64,000 bases of DNA from Archegozetes longisetosus (GCA_018873245.2 JAEMBT020000001.1:2232001-2296000), one strand, 5' to 3'; shown: positions 20,681 through 36,308, numbered from the stretch's first letter. A program made the numbers and translations. Notes: generated by a model not told the origin, from the sequence alone.

Positions 20681-23600
20681 TTATTGCGATATTTTATCGA
20701 CAAATTGAAGTAGAAACTTAACAAATGATCGCTCAATTATTGTTGAAGTGGGACTTCTGGGTGTTGAAATCACAGACGAAGCCATTTGTGACAAACGCTT
20801 AGACTGACGAAAACCAACATTTGATAAGATTGTGCTCTGAAAATAAGTAAGTGTCTCATTAGAACTTCTTAAATAGTTGAAAGTTAAACAACTCACTAGC
20901 TCCGACTTTATTTCACGAGCAATTATTTGTTTATCGACACTATTTATAGTTTGTGACAATTGAGCGACGAGTGCCTGCGATACCATAAATGATAGACTCA
21001 TTTCGAAAATAAATAATAAAAAGTCGGACGAACTCTGACTCAATTGTTCGGTTTCATTACTGGCTTTTTCGCTCTAAATTGAAATAATTAGATTAAAGTT
21101 TTGTTTAATGAGAATATATTTACATATTTACGCGATTGAGTGTTTTGATGCACATATGGATACAATTGATCAAAGAACCGAAACTAAGACTTAAATTTGG
21201 ATCAATGTTAGGAGATGAGAAACTGGGATTTATAATTAAATTCCAATCGCATCCGTTGATGCCCTGTTTTTCCATTAATTCAAGAAGATTTGGTGTGACG
21301 TTCTGTAGAAAAGCGATAGAAAATGCTTGAAGAGTCAGAAGCGAATTGTGAACATTGGTGTTAACTGAATGATTGGAGGAGTCAGCTTCCCATGAAACTG
21401 ATTTCCGCAAAACTTTGCCTCTTAAACTAGAAGTCGGCGAAACTTTTTTAGGAGTCATATCTGTTGCCACGATTGTAGATGTAGATGTATCGGGATTTTC
21501 CATAATATATGACAAAAAGTTAGGTCTTATCAAATATGCTATCACTGAGTTGCATGTCTTCAAAATCTCTGTTTGGATCTTCTCAAACGAAAGTAGATGG
21601 TTATTTCTCCAGATTTTATGATAACGTGATATCGAATGACATAAGGAGACAATTAATATCGATTCTTGGATTTCAGCTACTTTTGGACACTCCCTTATTC
21701 TATTGAGAATCTCAATCATATGATCTAAATGAACAGCAACAAAAGTGATGGCCATATCAATAAAATGATGCTTTAATTCATTGACAAGATTTGTGATCAT
21801 TTGTATTGACAAATGGAAAACATTAATCCAATTGGAAACTGAACTCTTTTTGCTTGTCATAATGTTCTGATTAACGACATAAGTGTTTTGCAATGAAATA
21901 CACAAATTGTCAATAAATCCGATAGTCAATAATGTTTCTGCAGATGTCTGTATAGAAGATAATGTGATGAAAAGACACATAATATGTTCCGCTAACTCGA
22001 CGCCGATTTTATTTTCTATCAAATATATTAATAGATTGGCCAACGATTCCATTATGAGATAGGATCTGAAAACACTTATCCAAATGGAAGTTCGAGGACT
22101 ATTACGAATAACCAGAGACTGTAAGAGGGAGACCGAAGACACCGCTAACTTGCACTCAACTTGTATGGATCTTTTCGAAAGCCTTAGTTGTTTCTCAATA
22201 ATTCTTAAGCTCTGATTTATTAGTCCACATGACGACACAATCCATTGAGAAGAATCGAAGTTCTGCTTGAATACTTGCAAATATTGAATAATTAAATTTT
22301 CGATTGAAATCATCACATAAAAGGGTAGATTGTCTTTTGCATCGTTTAGGCATTTAAGCAGTTCCGTGATATGTGAATTCCATTCATCTTCAGAACCAAT
22401 ACATGTTTCTTTCCATTTGACTGAAATTATGAGTACAATGTCCGAAAGAATAGTGATTATATTGTTATTAATTTCTGTTTTATTTAATTGAGTCAATAAA
22501 CACGCCATCGAGTCATTGGCTATTATTACTTTAGTTTCTTTCGAGATATTGAATGGATCGAACTGTAAATATATTATAGTCAGGATTAAAATGAATTCTT
22601 TTCACACATACCATTAATATGGTTAACTAAAACTGACTTTTGCAATAGAAACTAAAAAGTCTTTCCAGGCATCCAATAGTAAAATAGTGTCTTCTTCTTC
22701 TGTATCATTTGTAGAGTTTAATAGCGAACTAATATGTGATGACAGTTTGATCAGTTGATCGCTTTCTCTCAAGATTTTAAATTTATTCTCCAAATCAGAA
22801 TCAAATTTGTCTCTGATAACGAAAAGAAAGAAATGTTAAGTTTGATCAATTGAGTGAATAGAGGGAAACCTTTCAAGTGTTTTAACGTAAAATATTTCTC
22901 GTGCGAGAATCCTTAGGACATAAGGAGATAGTTTGTTATCAAAAGTTGAATCATCAAAAAGTGGAAAAGTAATAAGGGTCCAAACATTGGTAGTCTTCTT
23001 CAATGAATCAATAGCAAGTAAGTGTGGCTGAAGCCAAAAGGTGTACAAGAACTTAAGAGCCGCCAAATGCAATTCAAACGGACAAAAATACTTGGCTTCT
23101 CGTTTTTCAGTCAAAATCTCCAAAACAGTTTGCAGACAACCGGTTGTGTTGCTATCGTTGTCATTATCAACATTTAAGAACATTTCCATTAATCCTGGCT
23201 GATGTTCCACACATGAAGACAAAAAGTTTAATAAAGCGATCTTGAGGTTCAAGTCTTCGGTCACTTCTTCGAGACGGTACAGGAAGTGATCGCGCATGGC
23301 TTCGGCGTTAGATCCAAGACATGCCAGCATTGACATCGGAAACTGTTTTGCTAATTGTCCAAATAGCTGTACGGCTAGTGTGGCTAAATGTGTGTCATAT
23401 CTTTGAAACACATAATGAGATAATATAAGTAACATATTTGGTTTACTTTGCGATGAAAATAGAGCTCTTTCGACAACAGTTGTCGGACTTTTTGGGTTTA
23501 CGTGTAATACGAGTAAATAATTTAATATTGACAACGACTGGCAAACAATAATTATCTGATCATCATTTGTCAGTGAAATGTCATTTCCTGCATTTAGAAT

Positions 23601-26094
23601 AACATTACGAACAGTGGATTCACCGTTTTTTATAACTTTTAGCAGCGCTTCTGCAGCAGATCCTTCCATAAGAGCACTTATACACACTTGTTCTATTTGA
23701 GTTCGTTCACCTTTTTTACTAGTTTTGGCCAAAATATTACCAAATATATCGAAACACAAACGTCCGATTTTGTAGAAATCGTTTTGATCACTATATTTCC
23801 AGAAGTAATGAGAAGGAAATATTTCATGAATTATATAAATTATTGAAGCCATTAAACTGTTGTCTTCTTTTAGTTCAGGCTTCTTCACAACTTCAACAAT
23901 CAATTCCAGAAACGAAATGCATAATTGGTAATAACCTTTAATGCATTCTTCTGATGCTATAATTTGTCCTAAAGTTGAAGTGTTTGTATCACATCCAGTC
24001 ACCAGTTCTTTCAATTCTTTTGTCAAACCGATCATATATGGCATAAACTTTTTGCCTGTAATTATGGGCCAAATCTTACTGACACTTTGCAAATTACTTC
24101 TTATTATAGAGGCAGACAATTCCAGTACAGATGCCATCAATATTCTGAAGGGGTTTTGAAGACTGGAAAGCAATTCATACGACTCGAAACACAATGAAAT
24201 CAATTTATTGAAAGTTGAGATGTGTTGAAAACAATTATTTTTTATTAGATTAGAGCAAATAGTTGTAATTTGACTCATTTCATTGATGGCTATTTCAGTA
24301 ACAGAATAGAGTTGTCCTCTACTGATGAGATCATAAGTTTCTTTAAAGCGATGGTACAATATTTTCCAACCATCTACATTGACATCTCTCCATTCGATGA
24401 CTCGTTGACTGTTAATAGTTCTGAGCAAACCTTTAGTATCTTTTCTGATGACTAGTTCGCAATTACGAAACAGCATTTTATCGTTGATTAGCATGTAAAT
24501 AGAGTCTTGTTGTGTGGGAACAGAATGTGTTAGAGAACTGTCGAACGGTTCGGTGAAAGTGGTCAAATTAGACAATATTGAAAGTTTTTCAAATACTTGT
24601 TTACAGGTCTCAGTATCGGATAGTGAACAACAAAAGCTAAGCACTGGATTGGCCTTGAACGGGAAATCATCAAGTGACGCACGGATTATAGTTCCCAGAC
24701 CTGAGTCTAATCCATTCTCAAACATATCTCTGCTAATATAGTTATTCTTGAATAATGTTATGCATAAATGATTTAGTGATGGTATAGAATATCCTAACAT
24801 TTCAATGTTGTAAATGTTAAAAGTGACTGAAAGAAGATCACCAATTGCTCCATATATGAGATCAGAAACAACAGTACCTCTCAATGCAATCATTTGCGGC
24901 AAATGCAGTGACTTCTCGAGATAAGAAAAGACATTCAGTTGTAATGCATTTGAGCCTAACTGAGACACTAATTGTGAACTCAAAGTCACATCAAAGTCCG
25001 GTAATTCCCAACTTCTGACGATCATCCACGACATGAATATGGGAGAATATTCAACAACAGAAGTGTTCAAATTTGTTATAATTGAGTCCAACTCTTTGAG
25101 TGAAGTGGCATTTTGTTCTTTAATCAAATGATGCTCGATGTCTTGTTGATTGCATTTGTATAACCAGTTCAAATCTAGACACTCGACAATCAGTAATGAT
25201 TGAAGAAAACCAATGAATTTGAAAACTTCTTCCTCAACAAACTCACAGTCGGTTCGACTGAAGTGCGAGAACTTTGAGCCAAAACCATTTGATATGAAAA
25301 TAGTCAACAGTTCTATAATGTTCTCAATTGTTGGCTCAAACTCTTTGAAATACAAGAGCAAGAGCTCTAAGACTTCGATTTGTTCTTTCAGATTGTTTAG
25401 AACCCAATTCTTCGCAAGTGATTCATTAAAGTACGGGCCGTTTGTCAGACGTGACGGAACTCTACTATTGTTTAAATACTTCAACTGTTCCAATAGTTTA
25501 TTCAGCAATATATTGTCACTATTGATGTTCTCAAGAAAACTACGAAATATCTGGTGATAGACGTGTGCCGAAGAATGCTTCCAATGGCTTAGAATTTGTT
25601 TCAAACAAAATAAACTAAAGATTCGTTCGCAATAATAATAATCCCATAACTGGTGCAGTAATTGCTTCACTTGTTTCTCATTAGTGAACAACGTTTTGAT
25701 CATTTCTGGAGTGCCTTTGAATTCATACATGAGGTATGATTGAAACAATTGATTGGATTGATTGAGATTTAAATTTAAAAATAAGCTCATTTTCTGTAAT
25801 AATTCGAGCGGAATTGAGTGAGTGTTTTGTTTAGTCAGTTCAAGTGTGGAGTCCTTCGGATCGTTAAACTCATAATAAAGTAAACCATTAATCAATTCTT
25901 CTCTATTCCTGTCCAGTTCTCTTGCTATAAATTCCTCTGATTTTAAGTTTAGTGAACCGGATAGTAACGTAAATAAGTTTTTGGCCGATCTAAAGATTAA
26001 TTGATTTGAATTTGAGATTAAGTTATGATAGATTTGAAAATTGATGAATGAATACATACTTGGGTAAATCGTTTAGTGTCTCGCTTGATGACAT
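20681..26094 (-). CDS. NUP188: Nucleoporin NUP188, 5 exons, 1717 aa
   Basis: Large alpha-solenoid scaffold protein of the nuclear pore inner ring (family role: structural partner of NUP93, limits passage of membrane proteins). Exons on the minus strand: 26094-26060, 25989-22870, 22812-22638, 22562-21132, 21073-20681. All are GT-AG and in phase. The start MSSSETLNDLPK comes from a 35-nt first exon. Recognition rests on conserved blocks: YYYCERIF (about 129-136), GLGTIIRASLDDFPF, MSMLACLG followed by RDHFLYRLEE (from about 897), HQPGLMEMFLN (about 941) and a C-terminal ISQAL-type block (MSLSFMVSQAL) in the last exon. Length is close to human NUP188 (1749 aa). The gene is divergent from frequenin and convergent toward ABCC4. 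Two decayed copies of its 3' end lie at 1515-2745 and 14870-16350. Confidence 0.93.
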
Positions 26095-27864
26095 GTTCAC
26101 ATATAAGTTGATGTTTACTTAATTCAGTCAATTATTTATTTTATTATATAATTGTTTTCAAATAATTTTCAAACTTCTACCACAACACATGCTGCTTGTG
26201 ATTGTTTCAAAAAACGATCAACATAAACAACGTCTTGCTTTTAGGTATAACATTTAGTTCCCGAATTTCTAATTCATTGTCTTTTACTCATAATTAGACT
26301 CAATAGTAAGATCAGACCCAATAAGTAGAAAGTTTTAAATATTTATGTATTCAATTAAACCTTTTACGCACCAGACATGAATCATACTAGCAATTCATTT
26401 GATTGAAAAGTAGTGGCGGAACCAGCAATCAAATTAAATCAAACATTAATTGGAGAAAACACAGAATTAAGAATTTTGACGGAATTCAATCACTAATACA
26501 GTATTATAAAGTTTTAATATCTGGTTTTTCTGCTTATCTGAATAATTAAAAAATGATCTTTAACTCCAATGCGAAAAGGTTATCGAACTATTAAAAGTTT
26601 TTGAAAACTCATCAATGAATTTGATTATAATCAACAATATTATTATCAATAGAAAAATTGTCCACTTGTTTAAACTATTGTTGCGAATCACGCCCAAGAA
26701 TTTGAGTATTATGATTGAAGCTTATTATCGATGTAATATATGGTTAATTGAAAAGCTAGTACAAAGTTTTGTATTGCTTGAAGTGCGTGTTTCACTCATA
26801 ATGCATGTATAAGTTCTCCACTCCCATCAAATAGTAAGAGATAATTTCTTCAATCTTTCCATCACCCCATATGAGAAATTCTATTATTTTCAAGTTTTTA
26901 AAACTAATGAATCGATGTATTGTTCGAAATTTAAACCTTAAATATTTTAAAAAGATATAAAGCCTTAGGAATAAAACTTAGTAAAAGTCTTGTTATCTCA
27001 TAGGAATCGACAAAAGTTTGCATGAGAATAGTCTGATAGAAAACGATGAGATTGAAAGTTATTTGACATTTAGGATGTAAAAATTGAAAAAGAGTTATAA
27101 TTATACTAATAAAAAGAGTGATATAAAGAAATATAAAATAAGAAAAAAATATATATCATAAAGAAAAGAATAAAATAAATAAATGTATCACTTTTGCGTA
27201 TCGAGAGATGTCATGTGCGATGGTATAGAAAAGATGACAGAATAGTGGCGCATTAAGAGTTGTTACATTTAGTTATAAGATTTAGTTTGTTTGGTAGTAG
27301 ACAGAGCTGAACAGTGTAGCGCGTAAACCAGTCCAAATAGAATCAGTTCTATACTATTTAAGCCATAGTTTTAAGAGAATAGTTCAAACGTATAGAAAAG
27401 CATTTCATTAGAGAAAATGATTATAACTCAATGATTGAACTGATATGAAAAGATATAAAGATAATGAGTTATGGGTGGCATCAAAAATTGATGCATATAT
27501 TGCGGTGAATAATTAGACATTTGAGAAGAGCAACTAATAATTAGTTACTTTTATTGGTGCAAAACTAATAATGCATTTGTGTTTGCATTAGTTTCTTATC
27601 ATACATTTGTGAGCATATCTTCGTTTGTAAGTTTTGATTCGCTACAAGTTTTCATTGACTACAATACCTAATCGAGAAGAAGTTTTGATTAATAAATTGA
27701 GTGAAGATAAGTTGATTTGCAAGTTTTGATTAATAGATTTATTGGGATAAGAAGATTTAGAAGATTTAGAAGATTTAGAAGATTTAGAAGATTTAGAAGA
27801 TTTGATTGATTATTTAGTTGTAAAAGAAATCTGAATTGACTGGTGTAAAAGTAAAGAAAATCAA
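26095..27864. promoter_or_regulatory. Shared 5' region between NUP188 and frequenin
   Basis: About 1.77 kb separates the two divergent start codons and must contain the NUP188 promoter. It may also contain the frequenin promoter unless frequenin has a further upstream leader. It is AT-rich, with an A-rich tract at about 27110-27190. No TATA box, CpG-rich stretch or conserved motif stands out. No coding exon was found. Confidence 0.4.
27751..27804 (+). repeat. 9-bp tandem repeat, six copies, upstream of frequenin ATG
   Basis: Unit GAAGATTTA, the last copy with one change, 61 bp before the frequenin start codon and so likely in its 5' UTR. Confidence 0.9.
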
Positions 27865-27928
27865 ATGGGAAAGAAGAATAGTAAACTTAACTCAGAAGTG
27901 GTGCAAAAACTAACGAAAGACACATATT
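27865..27928 (+). other. Frq: Frequenin coding exon 1
   Basis: 64 nt encoding the first 21 residues and one base of codon 22; donor GTAAGTGA. The context TCAAATGG around the ATG is reasonable. It is too short for simple ORF scans, and it is recognised by MGKKNSKL and the matching phase to the microexon. Confidence 0.9.
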
Positions 27929-28804
27929 GTAAGTGAATCACGTTCTGATAATAATAGTTATTTCTCAACTCTATTTACTTCTTACTTAACTAAATTAAAC
28001 TGAAAAACTGAATCATAAATACTATTAAAGACTAACTACACTGAACTTGGCTTAGGTTTCAATCTGATTAATATTGAATATGTATTCTATAGCTATTTCG
28101 ATATAGCTGTCCATGAATTATAGCTGAAGATATTGTTAGGTCAATACTACAATGCATTATCTGTAGTATTATTGCAGCTAGAGATAAGACTTTATTGCGC
28201 TTACACAATCGCATAGATTTTATGAAATCAAATATCTTTTAGATATCTTTTCAAATAACTAAGATTTATGTATCACATTATAGCTAAACAGAACTTCTTA
28301 TTTCTTATTAATCTGTTTGTTAGAGGAAGACTTGGCTCACTTTTAATATTACGTATACTTCACATTTTATATGGTATTTAATAAGATTTATTTTTTACTT
28401 ATATCTTCACATTTTATATAGTATTAAATAAGATTTATTTTTCGACTACATAAGTCAATGTCTGCAACAGTTTGAAATTTGATTCAACATTTTTATACAT
28501 TCACAACAATTTCAGTCGTATAAAGTCTTATAAAGTGCTATCTGTAATCTTATTTCAATTACGGATAGCACTTTATAGCACTCCAGGCACTATATGTTAA
28601 GTTTATTGATATTATAAATCATAATAATTTGCCTCATAATTACTAAAATCTCTCTTCGCCCAAACTTTCATCACATTATAAATATGTACAAATTTATTTA
28701 ATGAAATAATAGATCAAAATTAGAGAGAACTAAAGAATTAAAAAGAATAGAAATGGAGAAAAGCAGAATAAGTAGTAGTATAGAAAGTAAAAGGTAGAAA
28801 GAGA

Positions 28805-28840
<36 letters not shown>

Positions 28841-30327
28841 CATTTTCGCTATGTTTAGTATTACTCATGTGTTCTATTTGACGAGCTTTAGGTTATGCAC
28901 AGTAAGCAATATCGAGCTTAAACCCTCAGTTATTCCTTAAAACCTAAATTTTTCCCTTCAGTTCACAATTGGTCAGCATTGAACCCATTGAGCTGAAAAA
29001 TATGGTTTTGGAATTATTTTATCCTATCGTTGAATGAAAATTGAGATAAAGCCTTGTTATATAAAAGCTCTCATTGATAGATAAAAACCACTTAACGTCT
29101 ATGCATTGTAATATGTTCTCATTCATAAGTTTCACATATTTTCCATTCTTTTCACTTGAGAACCATAAACAGAATTCACTTGAAATTTGTTCGGTTTTTC
29201 CACTTGAAATTTGTTCAGTTTTTCGATTATTGACTGAAGAGTTGGCCAAAAGAAAAGTTTAACTAGAAATGGTAGAAATAAAAATACAGTCTAAATAAAT
29301 TATATTATTATATTGTAAAGGAAAATGTTATTTGTTTGAATAAGACTTTAAAACAATACTTCAGTATTGAATTATTCAGAATTTTCTTCCCACTCAAACA
29401 ACTCTTCAATTTGAGAAAACATTCAATTGTTGACCATTTAAATTATAACTACAATAAAATATAATAATAGATAATAGATTGGTATTTGTTTGTTGTTTGA
29501 TCTAATCTCGAACCCATGAGTAACAGAAATGAAATATTCAATACGTTGGTTATATTTGAAACCCAAGGTTTAGTCTAGCTTCAAATTGCTGGATTTTATC
29601 CATCCATGTCGTTCAATATTTCAGTATTGTTTGCATATGCGAACAACTCTTTATATCTGTTTTAGTTGAGAAAAATTTCAGAATCTAATACATAATTCAT
29701 TATCGATAAAACTTATAAAATATTAACAAATTAACATTTCTTCATAATAATTGAACACATTCATTATAAGATAAACTTTATTATAGTTCAATATTAGAAA
29801 TAGCTTTGAAAAGTTGAATTTTAATTTATTCTTCTGTAGTTAGGCTTTTCGCATGAATTCATTAAGCTTACATAACTCAAAAGCTATTTGCTCAAGAATA
29901 TAATCTGTTTGGTTGTAAGTTAGCAAATAGAGTCAGTCTATTAATAGAATAATAATTAACATAGAACAAACTTTTCGAAATTTTGTTCTCTTCTACAGAG
30001 TCTCAATTTGAATTGCGAAATTTTCGATTTCAAAATTTACAATTTTTCAATCTTGCTGATACATACCAACCAATATTTTATGAGATGAAGAATCCATTAT
30101 ACCAGAGTGCTGCTTGAACTTACAGCGGAAAACATAGAATTTTAAATTTTTAAAAATCAATCTTCAAGCGAGCTAACCATTAAGTTTTCAATGTTTAATA
30201 AGTCGATATTTTTCATTGTAGACAAATAGCCATTCCTTTAGAGTATAAATAATCCTTTAGACTCATATCTTTACAGATCATTACTTCAACTTAATTTTGG
30301 CTTATTTTGAAATATCTGTTGTCAGAG

Positions 30328-30398
<71 letters not shown>

Positions 30399-31486
30399 CT
30401 CTCAATCTACTCAACATATACTAATTTTTTAGCGCAAAAATAGCTTCTGTTTTGCAAACACTAATAAAAATAAACTCATGCTCATTAATTATGCAAAAAA
30501 TGAATTAAATATAGTTAGGGGTTTACCGTTTTCAGTGATTGAATAAACAGTGGCGAAAAAATATTCTAATTTTCATTTGCAATTAGAATACTTTTCCAGA
30601 CTTCTACGGTATTTCTATTCAATTATTTATCTAACTCTTTATGAATGCATTCCATCAGTAGACAAATGGACTCAAAGAGATGACTAATTTGCGCGAGAGA
30701 AAGATTCTTCTGCATTGTAATAGATTTGAGCTCTGAATAATGATCTTGAACTCATGCTCAGCTTATTCTGTAATTAGAGGCTCTGAGTTGTGAACGGATT
30801 CAATTTGGATAGAAATCGGACTCAGAATCAACTTCAGCTTTAGCTCAATCCTTTTCGCTTTTCATATTAAGGATTCTTTCAGTCTGAACCATATTATATT
30901 TGCACGAATTTCAAACAAATGCAGTCGCCTCTCGTTATAATGAACAGCCTAATGCACTGAAAATCGGTTGATTATAACGAGAGTTCGCTATATCGGTATA
31001 GTGTGCATAGTCTGAGGACTAAATAATTTTTTTAAAGTGTTAGTTATAGCTCATTGTTCACCATATCCGACTTTATTATAAAGAGAATCGACTGAACAAG
31101 AATAATAAAGAAAACTCAATCTAATGCTAACTCCGAACTTTTGAATTTTTAGTGGAATCAAAGCATATTTTAATTCTGTTTTACTAAAAGATATGCACAA
31201 AAAAGATCTGAAATTTTAAATTTGTCCCCATTGAAAATGTTATTCAAATTTATGTCAAATATAATTTGATTTTGAATTCAGAATTATTGTAATCTTCAAT
31301 CAAGTCGGTTGATGAGAAACAATAACTTGACTAACGTGGAAAACGTTGATTTTAGCCTAACATTATAATAGTATTTCTAAAATGTCCTCCGATTCATGAC
31401 TTCCGGTATATTTAAAAGCCGGAATTCACCTGAACTATTTGCCAAAAGCTTATTCATTAATTAACCCAGATTTCAAGTTCATTTTG

Positions 31487-31537
<51 letters not shown>

Positions 31538-34500
31538 AGCTTACATGAAAAGCCTTAAGTAAATCAAGTTTATTTTATAATTAAATGCAAGTTCAGCAAA
31601 AACAAATTTATTCAACAAGAGTATAGCTGAATTGTTCAATGTGAAGAATGCTAAGTTTGTAGACTAGAGAAAATTCATCCCCAACTGGTTGAGAGAATTT
31701 AGCTAAGAAGGAGAAAATAGAAATAAATGAGAAATAAGTAAATGAAGAATAAATATATAGTTCAATGAGAAATTGATTTATACCTAGTTTATGCATAAAT
31801 AAGCGAAAATATTTGCTTAGCACTGGTGCGTGGATTCCATTAATCATAACTCGGGTTATAATATAGTTATATGTTTGTGAAGCTATATAAGGCTTCATAG
31901 ACTTCGAAAGGGGAATATAAGTTGTCTCAGTTGTCTAATGCAGCGAATGTAAGACAGGAAATGTCTTATTGCCGTTCGATCTGTCAAAAAGATAAAACAA
32001 ACGTGATGAACGACCAATAAAACTATTGGACCACTACTAGAACTGTGTGACCACTGTCTAATGCAATACGTGACGAGTATTAGGTATGTCATTCTTTCCT
32101 ATAAGAACCCCATTCTTAACCCACAATTCTCTATCAAACATTTTAGAAGTTCATTACTATGAATCTTCTCTTATCCTTAAGACGACACTCGACTAGTTCT
32201 TAAATTATCTATAATAAGATCACTTGAAAAAAGAACTTATGGTTTTGTTTCTGAATTCTAGCAATTAAATGACTTAAACGCATTTTAATTGAACAAATAG
32301 AAAAGATAGAAATAAGTAGAAATAAGTAGAAATAAGTAGAAACTGATGACGAAGGTGTTGGATATATAATATTTGTTGAATGCGTGCATTTCGCAGGCAA
32401 TCAATTGGTCTATAGCTGAGAAGGGCTATTGAGGACATTAGGCAATGCTATATGAAAAGACCATTACATTTCCATAACAATCCAAACAAAGTCATCACCA
32501 CAAAAATAGTCATCTAACCAATAAGACTCTAATGCTATTATATCAATAAGAGCGCAGATTCTCTAACAAATAATAATATTCTTCTCAACGCACCTGGTCT
32601 TCAGGAAGGAGACATGCAGAAGAAGACATGCAGAATAATAATTCGCAAAAAGAAACTATTGATTAATAATAGAGAGCTCTCTTTTGTAGCTCTTTTTCAT
32701 TACATTGCATTTATTTATCTCTTACTTGGAACCTTATAATAGTTTTATAGAGTTTTGCATACGTTTTTGCAGTGTTAGTAAATTCTAATCGCGTTCAGAT
32801 TCCACTTCTTCTTTGAAACAGTTCACATGTAATTTTTTCTTAGGTATTACTTACTACAGAGTGCATTAGAAAAGTAGTAATTCTGTAAATAAAATAAGCG
32901 CGCTTTGAATGGCAAATGAGCACAAAGCCTGCATTTACAAGTTCACAGACCAAATTTTACTGAAAAAGCATTACGTGTCAGCCTTCTGGGATTTAAGACC
33001 ATCTTCTATGAGATAATGTATTCAGAAGCAACACAAACTAGATTCTTATTTTTCCTATCAATAAACTTAGAGTTAGTGCGCAATCCTCCAAAAACTAAAT
33101 TCTCAGCTGAAGTAGGCATATATTTAAATGTGATAATTGAGCTTTTCTAGGAATGCGACGCAATAAATAACTTTTTCTATCGACAACTTAAGTTGAATTC
33201 TGCTGGGAATCTATCATTATTACTCTCACCATTACTATAATCATATACAGAAAGACTGCAATTATTTTTACTAAGTCTCGATTTATTATTGCTCTATTTA
33301 ACTCGTTTTGGGTTATAAAAATTCAATTAGAAGTACTGACATTATTGAAAAGACATTTCATTGAAAAAAAATTATCCTTAATGTTAGTCCAAATTCTACA
33401 AATCGCTTTTGGGTTTATATAAATACTTGATTGGAATGAAAAAAAAATTGATTCAATTTATATGTTGAACAAGTAGAGTTAGTACTTGTATTATTAGATT
33501 CATTTTGAAGAATCTAGTTATCAGAGTATTACAAACTCTACAAGTTTACTTTTTGTGATTATTTTCTTTATACACAATGCATGCAAAGTATCGCTATCGA
33601 ACTTCAAATAGAGTGTTTGTGAGCCCTAAATGCCTCTTACCTGCATAGCAAATGGTACATGTTTCCATGCGATCTAATTTCTATAGAAGCAATCGTTCGC
33701 TGCTTAACAAAATCAGATTAACAATAACCTTGTCAATTTATAACTTTAGGCATTTAAGTCATAGCAATTATACTTTTAAATTAATTCATAGATCGATAAA
33801 AAAACGTAAAACTATTCTATAATGATTAAGCATTTGTCAATTTTATTACAAAATTAACATAACCATTTTAGCTAATCAATACTCCAATAGATAATTGGTT
33901 GTATATGAACATAAAAGCTAATATTAGACGTTTTTGTCTTAATTATATTGCTTTTTCAATTGCTTAGTGATTGTTGTTATTTTTGTTTCAATTATAGTAA
34001 TGCATATTATGAAAATCTTTTGTAGAAAATGTTCATTTTTACTACAGAATAGTGCAAATGTAATGCAATCAACAAATATTTCTAATGCAAAACTCAGACT
34101 AATCTCGAATATGAATGAACCACTTTAAATGCAAAGAACAAAATAATCTCTAATATCTTTTTTGACAAACATTACTAACAACTTATTAACTAAATTATTG
34201 TTATTCTATATTGAATTACATTAATATATATATATATATATACAAAAATCATAACGATCTCGAGTAGCTTTGAATAGAAAGACGCATTGTGACGAACAAG
34301 TTTGACTTATCTAAAAAATGATTTTTAAAGTTGTTTTGGTAACTGGAAGTTTATGATTTAAGTCACTTCAAAATTGATATAACTTCGGTTGCCAGATTTC
34401 TAGATTATATCTGGAATTTTGAGATTTTTACTGAAGAACTTCGAAAATTGTCTCTTTAAAACCCAGTGAAATTTTGAAGATATGATAAGAATTCCGAAAT

Positions 34501-36308
34501 CATTCTTAGAAAGACTCAGTAACAAAAATTATATTGAAAAAACTCTTTATCTCAAATAATTTTTGTTGTATACAACTTTGAAGTGATTTGAACCAAAACA
34601 CCAAAATAAAGATTAGTTAAGGCCATTGAATTCATTGACCATAAATACTCAGTTTTTGTATATATTGTTAGAAAAGACATGTGTATTTGTGGCTCAAGTG
34701 GTTCGTGATAAGTATAATGACCAGATTTAGAGATTGAGAATTAAGGGCAGACCATTTTCCATGATGTGATAACACCCTACCTAAGACATGAGATTCGTAA
34801 CACTACAACTATTTTTATAGATTCTCAAACGAATTATTCTCAAAAAAATGTTAGACTAAACTCATTTCCCAAGGGATTGGAAAAAATATGAACAATGAGT
34901 AGACGAGTAGTTTGACGAAAAAATATCCTCCCATTAAACTTTTGACGCACCCTTTTTGTCAATTTTGATCATTTATAGCAAGTAATATTTTTATGTTATG
35001 TTGTGGTTATACTCATAATATAAGTATTTTATTATATTTTATAGCTTTATATTATAATATGAATTTCAAATCCATCATTAAGCTATACTATTTTAATCTT
35101 CTACCTTTTTATCACTTCCTAGCTTCATCAAACATTTTAATTAATTGAGAAACATTTTATTCTTTTATAGATAAACTTTGTCTAAACATTAATTGATTAT
35201 TCTAAACAATTAATAAATTCATTGTTTAAGCTTGATTAATGAGAAAAATGTAATCATTTTAAAACTCATACATTGATCAGTACAGATAACAGTGAATAGA
35301 GTTTGAATATTGAGAATTCAACGAACTAACATATTTTGATTAAGAAACCAACTGACTTAGAGTTGATTTTATAGAATAAATAGAAGTAGTTATAGGGATA
35401 AATTCATACAATATGAAGGGTCGTAAATAAATACATTGAGAGGCACTTTGGGGCCATCAAGCTATAAGTTGATCGCAACATCCATACGTTGATTACTTTG
35501 TCAATACTATTATATAACAACAATTACAACTTAACTCCAACACATCTCAAAAGCACAAACGTCAAGACTCTCTTGGGATCAATTGTGGTCAGAATGAACT
35601 TTTCAATAATTAAATTTATTTATAGCTTGATTATAGTTTTCAACACAAATTAGGATTTAGTCTAAAATCGGATCAATTTATTTGAAAAAGATTAACCAAA
35701 GCAATGATAATTATGTAGCGAAATAACATCTGGTTTGCTAGTTTCCAATCATTATCACTACACCATTAAACAAATTTCATTTAAGCTAAATAATTTGAAC
35801 TCTTAAGCCATTAGATGAACTTTAGCTGGTTTAAGATCTGTTATTAGACTGCTTTTATACTATATAAATCTGTGCTGAACCTCTGTTTTATGCCTGAGTT
35901 TTGGCTTAGCATATAATTTAAAATTCAGACTTGACATAAGCTATGTATTTTTAATGAGAATGCAAATGGAATCTAAAATTGAAAATCTTAATTCAAATAC
36001 AGATATATGAGTATGAAGTACAAAGTTATGAATTAGCACAGAATCAATTGTTAGTTGAAAATATGAGTTATATAAAATAAGCAGCTTGAGTTATTGAAAA
36101 TACTTATTATTGATTCTTTAGGATCAATAAGATTAAAAAGTAGACAAGTAGTGAAAGAAATTAATTTTGCGCTCAATGGAAATTTGCCAGGTTCAATCCT
36201 CTAGTTTGATCACAAGAACACTACCAATAATTTGCCATTGCTGCTTCTATTTGTCATTAAGTTTTAAGGAGATTTACTTCTGAATATTGTTGTCAACCTT
36301 GATTTCTG

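Noticed and set aside
21136..25557. Plus-strand ORFs within 21136-25557
   Set aside because: They are antisense shadows of NUP188 exons with no independent family resemblance.
31608..32400. Minus-strand ORFs in frequenin intron 1
   Set aside because: Short, AT-biased, no family resemblance and no splice-linked partners.
34330..34605. Weak inverted similarity around AAGTCACTTCAAAATTG / CAACTTTGAAGTGATTTG
   Set aside because: Only about 20 bp pair convincingly and no target duplication was found; too weak to call an element.
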